Positions 7,793 to 16,680 are shown, counted from the first letter of the stretch. The stretch: 32,445 nucleotides of DNA from an uncultured Bdellovibrionales bacterium (GCA_937927435.1 CALBDW010000032.1:1-32445); one strand, 5' to 3'. Numbers and translations are program-made. Notes: generated by a model from the sequence alone, not told the origin.

Positions 7793-9103
7793 TTACATGG
7801 CCTGTTTAAAAATGGCCCGGCAGCTGAGAGACGAATGCCGGCGCAGCCAGTTGAGGTAGCGCTGGCCTTCGACGGAATCAGTGGGATAGTATTTCGTATA
7901 GTATGTCCCGGTCGAGTTGATCGAGATATCGGTTACGTTTTTCCCGATATCGCTGCCGGTGATTCTCTTGAACTCGCTTTCGAAGACCTTGAAAAAGTCA
8001 TGAGCGTAGGCTTGGTAAATCTCCTGGGGGATCCATTTCGGCCAATAGTTCCCGTGCAGCAGGCCCACGCCGACATCGAGTACCTTAGGTTTAATGTTAT
8101 CTTTGTCCCACTTTTCGGCGAGATCGGGACGGCCGTGGGCTTCTAAAGCTTCGGGATTGACGAAAGCGTCGCCGAAGTCACGGAACGCGATACGGCCCGT
8201 CGGCTTTCCGTTGAAGTCAAGCTCGACCAAAAAGTTTTGCGAGTGGGGGGAGTCGTATTGCATTCCGGTGATTGCGTAAAGTTCGGCCATCGCGCGAGCG
8301 AGCGGCTTATTATAATGCTCGTTCCAGAATGCCGCAGGATCGTTCGAATTGTGGCGGGCGGCAAACCGCTCGCCATAAAGACCGTGCAGGACTGAAAAGC
8401 CAGGAATCAGGATGCTGTTACCCCTTTCCAAAACGTCGTAGGTGCGGACGACCATCGCCTGGTCGATGGCGGGCAAGCCGAAAGCGGCAGGTTCATCGAT
8501 CACGATGGCGTGTTTCAATTGGCCGTGTTTTTTGATGGCGTCGAAGACGTAGTCATAGGCTGTTCGGATTTGTTTGGCGTCTTCCCATTCTTGCTTTTTG
8601 TCAGTCCATTGCCCGCCGGTGTGATTGGTCGAAACTTTAAGCGAAAAAGTGGCCTTTGTTTTCGGGTCGATCACGAGGTAGGAGCGTGAGGCCGTTTGAT
8701 AACCGGTAAAGTACTGGCCTTTAACGACGGGGATGTTTTTCGATCTAAGATGTTCGGCGACTTCCAGGTGCCATTTGGTGTCTTCAGGATTGATGATCCA
8801 GCGCACGTACTTTTCGCCGTTTTTTTCGAAAATCAGGGACGATTTGATGTTTTCGGACAAGCGCGAAGAAATATCTGTTTCGACCGCGCGAAGCGGGATT
8901 TCATAGTGCTCGAGCGCGACGGGCTCAGTACTCCGCACGGAAAGAGCGTTCACTCTCACTTCATGGACCTGTAGGATCTTAAACAGATCAGGAAGGTCGT
9001 CGAGCTGTGGCGTGGTTGGTTGCGTATCCGCAAACGCCGAAAAGATGAACCCGAGAAGGACCAGAATCGAAACCGAACTCCGCAAGTACCTCCGCAAGAA
9101 CAT
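7793..9103 (-). CDS. exported protein distantly resembling IucA/IucC siderophore synthetases
   Basis: A protein with a clear signal peptide (cleavage after SAFA, about residue 25). The body recalls the kinase-like fold of NIS siderophore synthetases. Near residues 287-313 it has HSQNFLVELDFNG followed by GRIAFRDFGDAF, parallel to the 'HGQN..V.l..g.p..iv.RDf.g' signature of IucA/IucC, and around 138-155 it has a possible substrate-loop counterpart. Those enzymes are cytoplasmic and use ATP, so export is unexpected and the function may differ. The start is ATG 9103 or GTG 9106; both follow AAGGAGGAGG. It lies 71 nt before the prolyl oligopeptidase gene. The family link is made by eye and is moderately sure at best; the gene itself is firm. 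Confidence 0.75.
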   Translation of the reverse strand: MFLRRYLRSSVSILVLLGFIFSAFADTQPTTPQLDDLPDLFKILQVHEVRVNALSVRSTEPVALEHYEIPLRAVETDISSRLSENIKSSLIFEKNGEKYVRWIINPEDTKWHLEVAEHLRSKNIPVVKGQYFTGYQTASRSYLVIDPKTKATFSLKVSTNHTGGQWTDKKQEWEDAKQIRTAYDYVFDAIKKHGQLKHAIVIDEPAAFGLPAIDQAMVVRTYDVLERGNSILIPGFSVLHGLYGERFAARHNSNDPAAFWNEHYNKPLARAMAELYAITGMQYDSPHSQNFLVELDFNGKPTGRIAFRDFGDAFVNPEALEAHGRPDLAEKWDKDNIKPKVLDVGVGLLHGNYWPKWIPQEIYQAYAHDFFKVFESEFKRITGSDIGKNVTDISINSTGTYYTKYYPTDSVEGQRYLNWLRRHSSLSCRAIFKQAM

Positions 9104-9190
9104 CACTGCGAGCCTCCTCCTTACTCGATGAATTCCGGGTTGGCTTGCGACCGATGTGCGAAGGATGTGCCAACGCGAAAGTTGTAAAAA

Positions 9191-9203
9191 TCACCAGTGG
9201 TGA
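9191..9203. promoter_or_regulatory. 13-bp palindrome between divergent genes (operator candidate)
   Basis: TCACCAGTGGTGA is a perfect dyad around a central G. It sits in the 181-nt gap between the exported protein (minus, starting at 9103) and the unknown plus-strand gene (9285). With a one-base centre it cannot be an RNA hairpin, which fits a protein-binding site better. Confidence 0.4.
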
Positions 9204-9284
9204 CAGGTAGTTGGAGCACGCTCTAACGGTGTAATCCAATGATTTTCCTTGCCGCAGACAGGTAGGCCGACTAGAGACAGGGAC

Positions 9285-9932
9285 ATGTCGATATTGGAAG
9301 ATCTTCTAAAAGTGGCGCCGGGGCGCCGAGATGAGGCATGGGAGAGACAATTTTTGCGGCATCTTCCTGAAGCGAAGGTGCGGGTATTGAACCCCGAGCC
9401 TCAGGTCGGCCCCGATCACTGGCCCTATCTTTTCGTTTCTACGGAAGGCGCCGACGCTGATCTCGAACCGCTGGCGGGCGTTTTGAACTGGCTTTCCACT
9501 CGCGGAATCGGTCTTGCCGTCAACCCGCAGAAAACAACTCCGGATATCGTTTTAACTTACGGGATGATTTGGAATTACCGCGAGCGCGGGGAGTTCATTA
9601 CCGAGCAGTTGGGGCAGCCGGAAAGGAAGAAGATCGAACTCCAAAACGGCCAAGAAGTCTTGGCCGGTCCTCCGAGCGAATCGTATCTTCCTCGATATGT
9701 GCGAGCGATTCTTAAGCAGTTCTTGTTGGATCAGGGAGTGCTCGCGCCCAAGGTTTTGATGGTGAGCTTCGATCGCTCCAATTATGACCTCTGCTTTTCC
9801 CTCGAGTCTCTCGGGTCGCCTCCCGAACACGAACACGAGGGGATCGCCGAGGCCCTTTCGTGGTTTTTGCCGATGCACTATCCGGTGGCGTTGGTTTCCG
9901 AAAAAGCGATCCCCGGATTCCAACAGCTCTAA
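9285..9932 (+). CDS. hypothetical protein (215 aa)
   Basis: I recognise no family. The protein is soluble, with no signal peptide or membrane span. It contains an EPQVGPDHWPYLFVST segment, a GIGLAVNP stretch and a C-terminal region SLESLGSPPEHEHEGIAEALSWFLPMHYP. The ATG at 9285 follows CAGGGA; an upstream TTG at 9249 has no ribosome site and was not used. The stop overlaps the stop of the convergent PilZ gene by 3 nt (TAA against TAG). Codon use agrees with the surrounding genes, so it is very likely a real gene. Confidence 0.75.
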   Translation: MSILEDLLKVAPGRRDEAWERQFLRHLPEAKVRVLNPEPQVGPDHWPYLFVSTEGADADLEPLAGVLNWLSTRGIGLAVNPQKTTPDIVLTYGMIWNYRERGEFITEQLGQPERKKIELQNGQEVLAGPPSESYLPRYVRAILKQFLLDQGVLAPKVLMVSFDRSNYDLCFSLESLGSPPEHEHEGIAEALSWFLPMHYPVALVSEKAIPGFQQL

Positions 9933-10357
9933 TCTTCGTAGTCCGACGGGCGCGGAAGCATCTCGACGAGCACTTCGCGCCAGTATTCGGGCGCATCACT
10001 CGAATAATCAATGACGATTTCGTAAGTTTCCTTATTCAAGCGTTTCGTGCGTGCGATGTGCCCGCTGATTTCGAGATTGAGCGGGTCGATCACGAGAATC
10101 ACTCGGTCTCCTTCAAGCTCGCTGAGCGAAAGCGCGTTCCGGAACTTTTCCGGCACGAGGCACTTCCGCGCGACATGCAGAAGAAAACCGGTTTTGGACG
10201 CATTCACAATGAAGCCGCTTCTTGAAAGAAGCGTCATGTGGTCGATTGAAGTGAGACCTCGGATCGGAATCGGATCTAAATTTTCCCGGGGCGCTTCGCG
10301 ACGCTCGACACGTGGAACTCTTTGAATACCGCTACTCACTTTTTCACCCCTCCCCAT
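9929..10357 (-). CDS. PilZ-domain protein (probable c-di-GMP binding)
   Basis: A small cytoplasmic protein whose core matches PilZ. The RxxxR motif is in RREAPR (about residues 20-25), preceded by further basic residues, and the second motif [D/N]xSxxG appears as NASKTG (about residues 52-57). Both are needed for c-di-GMP binding, so it is predicted to be a working receptor. It is one PilZ domain of normal size with a short tail. It starts at an ATG behind GAGGAG. It is the last gene of the dnaX-recR-mglA cluster, 34 nt after the phosphopantetheinyl transferase, so c-di-GMP sensing may be made together with the MglA polarity switch. Confidence 0.78.
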   Translation of the reverse strand: MGRGEKVSSGIQRVPRVERREAPRENLDPIPIRGLTSIDHMTLLSRSGFIVNASKTGFLLHVARKCLVPEKFRNALSLSELEGDRVILVIDPLNLEISGHIARTKRLNKETYEIVIDYSSDAPEYWREVLVEMLPRPSDYED

Positions 10358-10391
10358 GAGAGCTTTATCTCCTCATCGGAGGGAACTGGAC

Positions 10392-11009
10392 TTAAGTTGA
10401 GAGGTCAGAACGGTAAAAAAACGCAAAGGCGAATTTTGAATAAAGAAGGGCGATCCCCACCCCTGGAATCGGATCCGTTTGCGACATAACGGCCCGGAAT
10501 TCCCACGCTTTGTTCAATTTCTCAAATTTCGAAGATTGTCCAAATTTTAGCCACCCCTCGATGTTGACCGCCGTGAAATGCGGCGGCTGTCCGGGGCCGA
10601 GGAGGCTTTTATAAACGGCTTCTTTGGCGGCCCAGAGGAGTGCTGGCGAGGGGGCCGAAGCCTTTTCCTCGGGCGTGGAGATCCGCGAGGCGACCGTGTC
10701 TTTCACGCGCTCGGCGATTTCAACGTCGAAGCCGATCGCACGCGGTCGGCGTACGCAGGCGAACCCTCCAAGCTCCGCGCAATGCGAGATCGAGATGCTG
10801 AACGAGTCGGATCGCGGCGGTGACGAAAGGTCGCTGTGATCCTCTTTCGTTAAATCGGAGAGCGCTTGTCGAAGCAAGGCGCGCGCCTCTTTGTTGTCCG
10901 CGCCCCACTCTTCACTGAGACGCAGTTCGAACTCGGGGCATTGCAGGAATTGACGGAGCGCCGGTGAGACGTCACTCAGGAAGGACGAAACGTTCAGGCC
11001 ATTCGACAT
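10392..11009 (-). CDS. 4'-phosphopantetheinyl transferase family protein
   Basis: It transfers the phosphopantetheine arm of CoA to the serine of carrier proteins. The family signature is present: SISISHC (about 71-77), GFDVEIAERV (92-101, the Mg-binding acidic residues) and WAAKEAVYKSL (127-137, the WxxKEAxxK motif). At 205 aa it is between AcpS (about 125) and Sfp (about 230) in size. The start ATG lies 38 nt inside nadA, but it has a strong GGAGGGG site, which makes the overlap believable. The partner could be the fatty-acid acyl carrier protein, or a specialised carrier; no synthase lies nearby. Confidence 0.85.
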   Translation of the reverse strand: MSNGLNVSSFLSDVSPALRQFLQCPEFELRLSEEWGADNKEARALLRQALSDLTKEDHSDLSSPPRSDSFSISISHCAELGGFACVRRPRAIGFDVEIAERVKDTVASRISTPEEKASAPSPALLWAAKEAVYKSLLGPGQPPHFTAVNIEGWLKFGQSSKFEKLNKAWEFRAVMSQTDPIPGVGIALLYSKFAFAFFYRSDLST

Positions 11010-11940
11010 CGCGCCCCTCCGTGATGGCCATCATTCGATCCAGAGAAACGCGCGCACGTTCAGCGATTTTCGGATCGATTTCGATCGCGGGTTGCATCGA
11101 TTCAAGCGCATTACGGATTTTTTCAAGCGTATTCAATTTCATGTAGGGGCATTGGTTGCACGCGCAGGAGCCTTCGGCCGGCGCTTGCACCAAGACGGCG
11201 TCCGGGCGTGCCCTGCGCATTTGATGGAAAATACCGTCTTCCGTCGCCACGATGAATTCTTTAACAGCCTTGTTGTTTTTGACCTCTTCGAGAAGACGCG
11301 AAGTCGACCCGATGACGTCCGCTTGCTCGAGGATCGCGTCGTCGCATTCCGGATGCGCGAGAACGAGCGCGTTCGGGTGCTCGTTCTTCAGTTCAAAGAG
11401 CTTACGCGCCGAAAAGAGAACGTGGACCTGGCACGAGCCCGGATAAAGCACCATTTCGCGGTTGAGTTTTTTCGAAAGATAGCGGCCCAGGTTGCGGTCA
11501 GGTCCGAAAAGGACAAGCCGATCTTTCGGGATCGCCTGAATGATTTTTTCGGCGTTACTCGAAGTGACGCAAACGTCGGAGATCGCTTTTACGGCCGCGC
11601 TTGAGTTCACGTATGTCGCAACGATCGCTTCGGGATATTGCATGCGCCAAGCGAGATAACGTTCGTACGGAGAGTGGTCGACGAGCGAGCAGCCGGCGGC
11701 CGTGTCCGGAATCAGCACAGTTTTTTCCGGAGAAAGAAGCTTCACGCTTTCGGCCATGAAGAGCACGCCCGCAAGCAACACGACCGGGGAATCGACCTTT
11801 TGGCCCATCTGCGCAAGATAAAGGCTATCGCCGACATAATCGGCCAGGTCTTGGATTTCGCCCTCTTCGTAGTAATGGGCCAGAATCGTGGCGTTGCGGG
11901 CCTTCTTTAACTCGCGAATTTGCGCCTCTAGCGAAGCCAT
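10972..11940 (-). CDS. nadA: quinolinate synthase A
   Basis: It condenses iminoaspartate with dihydroxyacetone phosphate to quinolinate in NAD synthesis, using a [4Fe-4S] cluster. The N-terminus NATILAHYYEEGEIQDLADYVGDSL is diagnostic. The cluster cysteines are recognisable in TAAGCS, AHPEC and NQCPYM. Substrate-contact segments VTSSNA, GPDRNLG, HPECDD and GSTSRLL are all present. It is 322 aa and complete, with a GAGGGA site before the ATG. No nadB or nadC is in the window. It follows ilvE by 59 nt and overlaps the phosphopantetheinyl transferase gene, so it is part of the long operon. Confidence 0.96.
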   Translation of the reverse strand: MASLEAQIRELKKARNATILAHYYEEGEIQDLADYVGDSLYLAQMGQKVDSPVVLLAGVLFMAESVKLLSPEKTVLIPDTAAGCSLVDHSPYERYLAWRMQYPEAIVATYVNSSAAVKAISDVCVTSSNAEKIIQAIPKDRLVLFGPDRNLGRYLSKKLNREMVLYPGSCQVHVLFSARKLFELKNEHPNALVLAHPECDDAILEQADVIGSTSRLLEEVKNNKAVKEFIVATEDGIFHQMRRARPDAVLVQAPAEGSCACNQCPYMKLNTLEKIRNALESMQPAIEIDPKIAERARVSLDRMMAITEGRDVEWPERFVLPE

Positions 11941-11999
11941 CTTTCCCTCGTTTTAAATTGCCGGGAATGTAACATAAAAGTTCAGCCGTCTCCAGCGAT

Positions 12000-13076
12000 T
12001 CAGGCCTCGGTTGGAATCTCCATCGTCCATCCGAAAAGATCCTCGGCTTTTCCGTACTGGATGTCGTTCAGGGTCTGATAAAGCTCCTGGGCGAGTTCGC
12101 CGGCTTCGCCGTTTCCAATGGGAATCAGGCGCTCGTCGACTCCGAGAGCGCCGACCGGCGAAATGCTGGCGGCAGTTCCAGTCCCGAAAACTTCCTTCAG
12201 ACGGCCCGATTGGGCTCCTTCGAGGACTTCGTCGATCGTGAGCGGACGCTCCTCAACGCGCATGTCTTTCTTGTGCAGGAGACGGATGACCGAATCGCGC
12301 GTGATCCCGGGAAGAATGGTACCGGTGAGAGCGGGTGTCACGACCGTGTTGTCGAAGCGGAAGAAGACGTTCATTGTGCCGACTTCTTCGACGAAGGTCT
12401 TCTGTGCGGCATCGAGCCAGAGAACTTGGTCGAATCCGCGTTCTTTCGCTTGGGTGGCGGCCAACAGGCTGGCGGCGTAGTTGCCCGCCGCTTTGGCGGA
12501 GCCGATTCCCCCCGGGGCCGCCCGTGTGTATTTGCGTTCCACCCAAATTTTGACTGGTTCAACTTTATCGCCGTAGTAAGCGCCGACTGGCGAAGTGATG
12601 ATGAAGAACGCGTATTCTTGCGCCGGACGCACGCCGAGGAAGGCTTCCGTTGCGATCAGAGTGGGCCGGATGTAAAGCGCGGTTCCAGGCTCGGAAGGTA
12701 CCCACTCGCGGTCCGTGCGGACCAAGGCTTTGATCGCTCCCAGGAAGGTGTCGAGGTCGACCATTTTCATGCATAGGCGCTCGGCGCTTGCGTGCATGCG
12801 GCGCCAGTTTTCTTCGGGTCTGAACAGGCGGATTTTTCCGTCGACTCCGCGATAGGCTTTCATGCCCTCGAAAATCGCTTGGCCGTAGTGAAGGACCGTT
12901 GCTCCGGGATCGAGCGGAAGTGCTTGATAGGGGACGACGCGGGCGTTTCGCCAGCTGCCTTCCGTGTACAAGGTGATGAACATGTGGTCGCTAAAGTGTC
13001 GTCCGAATCCGAGCTTGTCCGCGGCCGGACGAGCTTTGGGGCTTTGAGTCAGCTCGACGGAAATCTCAAGATTCAT
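12000..13076 (-). CDS. ilvE: branched-chain amino acid aminotransferase
   Basis: A PLP-dependent class IV transaminase making Leu, Ile and Val from their keto acids, with glutamate as amino donor. The PLP lysine lies in GIGSAKAAGNYAASL, and LHYGQAIFEGMKAYRG, LYIRPTLIATE, EVGTMNVFF and LPGITRDSVI match the type-II BCAT group (about 358 aa). The ATG at 13076 has an AAAGGAGG site; an upstream in-frame start at 13109 lacks one. It follows mglA by 57 nt in the same direction, a short gap with a 6-bp hairpin but no terminator. Confidence 0.95.
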   Translation of the reverse strand: MNLEISVELTQSPKARPAADKLGFGRHFSDHMFITLYTEGSWRNARVVPYQALPLDPGATVLHYGQAIFEGMKAYRGVDGKIRLFRPEENWRRMHASAERLCMKMVDLDTFLGAIKALVRTDREWVPSEPGTALYIRPTLIATEAFLGVRPAQEYAFFIITSPVGAYYGDKVEPVKIWVERKYTRAAPGGIGSAKAAGNYAASLLAATQAKERGFDQVLWLDAAQKTFVEEVGTMNVFFRFDNTVVTPALTGTILPGITRDSVIRLLHKKDMRVEERPLTIDEVLEGAQSGRLKEVFGTGTAASISPVGALGVDERLIPIGNGEAGELAQELYQTLNDIQYGKAEDLFGWTMEIPTEA

Positions 13077-13133
13077 GACGCCTCCTTTGTTCGCCAGATT
13101 GGGTACCACCTGGCGGGAGGCGAGAGCAACCTC

Positions 13134-13724
13134 TTATGTTTCCCCACCCTTGAGGGTGGTAATAATTGTCTTAGAAACGGTACGGAGTGACTCTAGGACA
13201 CCACGTCCAATGGACGCTGTGGCCTCAAAATCAGGCGCATTGTACTTGTTGAGGGCGGCCCGCAATTCAGCCACCGAAGCGATATTGGGAAGATCCCGTT
13301 TGTTGTACTGGATAACGAGAGGAATCTGACGGATATCGTAGCCTTGCTGTTCCAAATTTTTCTCGAGGTTCTTCATGGCCTCTATATTTTCTTCCATGCG
13401 CTCGAGCTGCGAGTCGGCCACGAAGATGACGCCGTCCAGTCCTTTCAAAATAAGTTTCCGGCTGGCGTCGTAAACGACCTGACCGGGGACGGTGTACAAG
13501 TGAAAGCGCGTGTTGAGGCCGCGGATTTGACCGACGTTCATCGGCAAGAAGTCAAAGAACAGCGTGCGCTCAGGGTTCGTATTGAACTCCATGAGCTCCG
13601 AGCGGTCGGATGGCGCGGTTTTTTGGTAAACCCATTGGATATTGGTCGTCTTCCCGCTCAAAGAGGGCCCGTAATAGACCACCTTGCAATGTATTTCCTT
13701 GGCCTCTTGGTTGATAAAAGCCAT
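13134..13724 (-). CDS. mglA: MglA-type Ras-like small GTPase
   Basis: A bacterial Ras-like GTPase that marks a cell pole and controls gliding or pilus polarity in Myxococcus and prey invasion in Bdellovibrio. The P-loop is GPSLSGKT (19-26). The switch II region is TVPGQVVYDASRK (78-90), with Thr where Ras has Asp, a hallmark of MglA. The base-recognition motif is NKRD (141-144). At 196 aa it is normal. It starts 6 nt after recR, so the two are translated from one mRNA. No mglB GAP or romR gene is visible here. Confidence 0.95.
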   Translation of the reverse strand: MAFINQEAKEIHCKVVYYGPSLSGKTTNIQWVYQKTAPSDRSELMEFNTNPERTLFFDFLPMNVGQIRGLNTRFHLYTVPGQVVYDASRKLILKGLDGVIFVADSQLERMEENIEAMKNLEKNLEQQGYDIRQIPLVIQYNKRDLPNIASVAELRAALNKYNAPDFEATASIGRGVLESLRTVSKTIITTLKGGET

Positions 13725-13730
13725 TGCTGT

Positions 13731-14372
13731 TCAGAGCTCCACTCTGTTCTCTAATGCACGTCCCAATGTGCGGTCATCCACGTAGTCTATATCACTGCCG
13801 ATGGGAACGCCACTTGCAATTCGAGTGATCTTGACCTGTTTATCCGCCAGAGCCTTGGCGAGGTAAAGAACCGTCGTGTCGCCTTCCAGGTCCGGATCCA
13901 GCGCGAGAATGATTTCGTTGATCTTCGGAGCGGGATGGTCGGGAGCCATCGGTAAGGGGCGGCCCTCGAGTCCCGCATCAATACGGGCCATGAGTTCGCT
14001 GATGCGCAGGTCATCGGGCCCGATGTTGTCGAGAGGTGAAATCGCTCCGTGAAGCACGTGGTAGCGCCCGCGGAAGACGCCTGAAGACTCGACACGCAGA
14101 ATATCGGCCGGCTCTTCCACCACGCACAGAAGATCGTCGCGACGGTGCGAATCTTTGCAATAACGGCAAAGGTCGTCTTCGTCGGTGTAAGAGAAGCAGA
14201 GTGGGCAGGGATGCACGGAGTCCTGCACTTCGCGTAAAGCGACCTGAAGTTTTTCCGAAAGGTCGGGCGTGCGAAGAATGTGGTAAGCGAGGCGTTGGGC
14301 CGTCTTCGGACCGACGCCCGGCAAGCGGTTAAGCTCGTGGATCAGTTTTTCGAGGGCGCCGATACGAAACAT
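13731..14372 (-). CDS. recR: recombination mediator RecR
   Basis: It works with RecO and RecF to load RecA at gaps and stalled forks. Domains in order: helix-hairpin-helix (LPGVGPKTAQRLA, about 17-29), zinc finger with Cys56, 59, 69 and 72, then a Toprim domain (LLCVVEEPADIL ... ILALDPDLEGDTT) and the C-terminal GVPIGSDIDYVDDRTLGRALENR walker-like end. It is complete at 213 aa. The dnaX-ybaB-recR order is a widely conserved bacterial arrangement. Confidence 0.96.
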   Translation of the reverse strand: MFRIGALEKLIHELNRLPGVGPKTAQRLAYHILRTPDLSEKLQVALREVQDSVHPCPLCFSYTDEDDLCRYCKDSHRRDDLLCVVEEPADILRVESSGVFRGRYHVLHGAISPLDNIGPDDLRISELMARIDAGLEGRPLPMAPDHPAPKINEIILALDPDLEGDTTVLYLAKALADKQVKITRIASGVPIGSDIDYVDDRTLGRALENRVEL

Positions 14373-14407
14373 CGCGTTTTAAGCCTCCGTGGTTCCTAGG
14401 GTCGCCC

Positions 14408-14734
14408 TTAAAACAGCCCCGGAATTCCGAAGCCGCCGGTGATCTTTTCCATTTCAGCCGCGTGCGTTTCGCGGGCTTTCTTAAGAGCGTCGTTGGTTGC
14501 GGTCACGATCAGGTCTTGCAACATCTCGACGTCACCCGATTTGACGACGTCTTCGTTGATTTTCAGCGAAACGACCTCGTGCTCACCTTTGACTTTAACT
14601 GTGACCGCGCCGCCGCCCGAGGTTCCTTCAAATTCCCGCTGCGAGAGCTCTTCTTGCAACTTTCTGATCTTCAGTTGCATTTGATTGGCTTGGCGCATGA
14701 GGTTCGCCATTCCGCCCGGCAGGCCTCGTTTCAT
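14408..14734 (-). CDS. YbaB/EbfC nucleoid-associated protein
   Basis: A small DNA-binding dimer of 108 aa. The N-terminus MANLMRQANQMQLKIRKLQEELSQ is the coiled helix, followed by EGTSGGGAVTVKVKGEHEVVSLKINEDVV, the central strands of the family, and a helical tail with DLIVTATNDALKKA. Its ATG overlaps the dnaX stop by 4 nt (ATGA), so translation is coupled. The upstream Met-Lys-Arg-Gly-Leu start is used; an internal Met nine residues later is also possible. Confidence 0.93.
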   Translation of the reverse strand: MKRGLPGGMANLMRQANQMQLKIRKLQEELSQREFEGTSGGGAVTVKVKGEHEVVSLKINEDVVKSGDVEMLQDLIVTATNDALKKARETHAAEMEKITGGFGIPGLF

Positions 14735-16620
14735 GATTGTCCCCCTTTTGCAGTGCCGCTTTTGGCTCCCGCGGCGTCTTTAATGGACTTAATTTGAGTT
14801 TTAAAAATGTTCTGTGCCGATTTCACAAGCGGATTTTCTTCGATTGCCCGTTCGATCGAACGTTGCTGAGCCCGCGCCGTTTCCTCTGCCAAGGCTTTGG
14901 GCGTGGGTTTCGACGTTTTTTCGTCGACGAGCTTCACTTCGACCGAATACTTTTTGTTCCAGAGCGTTTCGAGGAAGTTTTCGATTCGTTTGAGATTGTC
15001 GGGCTCGCGGAGCTTATCGAACAGGAAGCTCATCTTTTTCGGCACACCCAGAGTGAGCTTCGAGCCTTCATTCGAAATGAGGTGCGTGTTTTCGAGCATC
15101 GCGCCGAGAAGGCTGTTTGACTTCTTCACGCGTTCGACAAACTGGTACCAGGGATCTTTGGCGCGCACGGGATCGACCGGCGTCTCTTCAGCGGGTTCGC
15201 TCTGGCCCGTGTCCGCTGAAGCTGCAGCCGGTTGCGCTGGCGGTGCCGTTTTGGCCGCCGTCTGTGCGGCCGCCATTTGCTTTTCCTTCAGGTGCTCAAA
15301 GCCCGGCAGCGTGTAGGCGGGTCGCGTAAACGAAGCCGCGGTGTAGCGCGGGCGTCCTCCGGCCGAACTGTCCGAAGCGTTTTCTATCGGCTCGGCTTGC
15401 GATTGCTGCGGTTGAGGCGCTGTAGGTAGCGCACTCGGTGAAGATGTTGACGGTGCGCTTGGAGCGGCGGCTGGGGCCGTTGGGATGACGGGTACAGCGC
15501 CTGTTGCAAGCGAGGCCAGGCTCACCACGCGAGGCGCAGCGGCCATCCGCAGGAGCATCATTTCAAGCACCAGACGGGCGTCGTGTGAGCGAAGAAGATC
15601 GTTCACGCCTTTTAAGGCCATGTCGAAAAGAAGCTGGAGGTCTTCCTCGCTTAAGTCTCGCGTGATGTTGCGAAGATGTTCGATTTCGGTTTCGGGAAGA
15701 TCCACCACGCGAGTCGGATCATCCGGGCAAAGGCGCACAAGAAGCGCGTGGCGGATTTCTTCGAGAAGATCCTGCGCGAAAACTTTCGGATCATAACCCG
15801 ACTTAAGAAGTTTCTCGATGACGTTGACTGTTCCCGCGGAGTCTCTCCGAACCAAAGCTTCGAGCGCTTCAAGAAGCAACGAGCGGTCGGTGAGACCTAA
15901 GACATCGATGATCTTCTCGAGTGTGAGTTTGCCGTCGCAGAAGGTGATGACTTGGTCGAGAAGGCTCAAAGCGTCGCGCAAAGAGCCGTCGCCGTGACGA
16001 GCGATCAGCCAAACGGCTGCTTCTTCGGCGTCCACACCTTCGGCTTTGCAGATGCGAGTGAGCTGCTCGGCGATTTGACGCGAAGGAATGCGGCGGAAAT
16101 CAAAACGCTGGCAACGGGAGAGAATCGTGACCGGAATTTTTTGCGCTTCCGTCGTCGCCAAGATGAAGACCACGTGGGCTGGCGGTTCTTCGAGCGTTTT
16201 TAAGAGCGCGTTGAAGGCGCTCGTGGAGAGCATGTGAACTTCGTCGATGATGTAGATCTTGCGGTTGCCGGAAGAGGGCATGTAGCCCACGGTTTCGCGA
16301 AGCTCGCGGATAGCGTCGACGCCATTATTGGAAGCGCCGTCGATTTCGATCACATCCAAAGAACGAGAATTGGCGATGTCTTCGCACTCGGCGCATTGGC
16401 CGCATGGAATGAAATCTTTCGCGTTCGGACAACGAAGGCTTTTGGCAAGAATTCGTGCCGATGACGTTTTTCCTGTACCTCGAACTCCCGCGAAAAGAAG
16501 CGCCTGGGGGAGCCGGTCGTTCCGGAGAGCATTAAGGAGTGTTTTCGCCACGTGCTCCTGGCCGACCAAATCCGTGAATGACTGAGGCCGCCATTTCCGG
16601 GCGATCACCTGATAAGCCAA
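14731..16620 (-). CDS. dnaX: DNA polymerase III subunit gamma/tau
   Basis: The clamp-loader ATPase that assembles the sliding clamp and holds the replisome together. Walker A is GVRGTGKT (45-52), the zinc cysteines are at 64, 73, 76 and 79, Walker B/DExH is IIDEVHML and the sensor region is ILATTEAQKIPVTILSRCQRF. A Pro/Ala-rich linker (about 370-500) leads to a tau-like tail, total 629 aa. I see no A-rich slippery site of the E. coli type, so a separate gamma form is not indicated. The start is TTG at 16620, fixed by the conserved MAYQVIARKWRPQSF start and a GGGAGGGG site. It lies 60 nt downstream of the SRP RNA. Confidence 0.96.
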   Translation of the reverse strand: MAYQVIARKWRPQSFTDLVGQEHVAKTLLNALRNDRLPQALLFAGVRGTGKTSSARILAKSLRCPNAKDFIPCGQCAECEDIANSRSLDVIEIDGASNNGVDAIRELRETVGYMPSSGNRKIYIIDEVHMLSTSAFNALLKTLEEPPAHVVFILATTEAQKIPVTILSRCQRFDFRRIPSRQIAEQLTRICKAEGVDAEEAAVWLIARHGDGSLRDALSLLDQVITFCDGKLTLEKIIDVLGLTDRSLLLEALEALVRRDSAGTVNVIEKLLKSGYDPKVFAQDLLEEIRHALLVRLCPDDPTRVVDLPETEIEHLRNITRDLSEEDLQLLFDMALKGVNDLLRSHDARLVLEMMLLRMAAAPRVVSLASLATGAVPVIPTAPAAAPSAPSTSSPSALPTAPQPQQSQAEPIENASDSSAGGRPRYTAASFTRPAYTLPGFEHLKEKQMAAAQTAAKTAPPAQPAAASADTGQSEPAEETPVDPVRAKDPWYQFVERVKKSNSLLGAMLENTHLISNEGSKLTLGVPKKMSFLFDKLREPDNLKRIENFLETLWNKKYSVEVKLVDEKTSKPTPKALAEETARAQQRSIERAIEENPLVKSAQNIFKTQIKSIKDAAGAKSGTAKGGQS

Positions 16621-16680
16621 AAACCCCTCCCGTTGGAATCGATCTCCAGAAATTTTGGGTACTTCTGCCGTTTGGAGGTG

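Noticed and set aside
13077..13133. GGTGGTACC before ilvE, similar to the T-box consensus
   Set aside because: The gap to mglA is only 57 nt, too short for a T-box leader with specifier stem, and the conserved CGCGG continuation is absent; only a 6-bp hairpin is present.
13140..13158. CCACCC-TTGA-GGGTGG hairpin at the end of mglA as a terminator
   Set aside because: It lies inside the coding sequence and has no T-tract; the downstream ilvE gene looks co-transcribed.
14731..16620. Programmed frameshift in dnaX to make gamma
   Set aside because: I found no A-AAA-AAG-type slippery run followed by a stem in the linker region on the coding strand.
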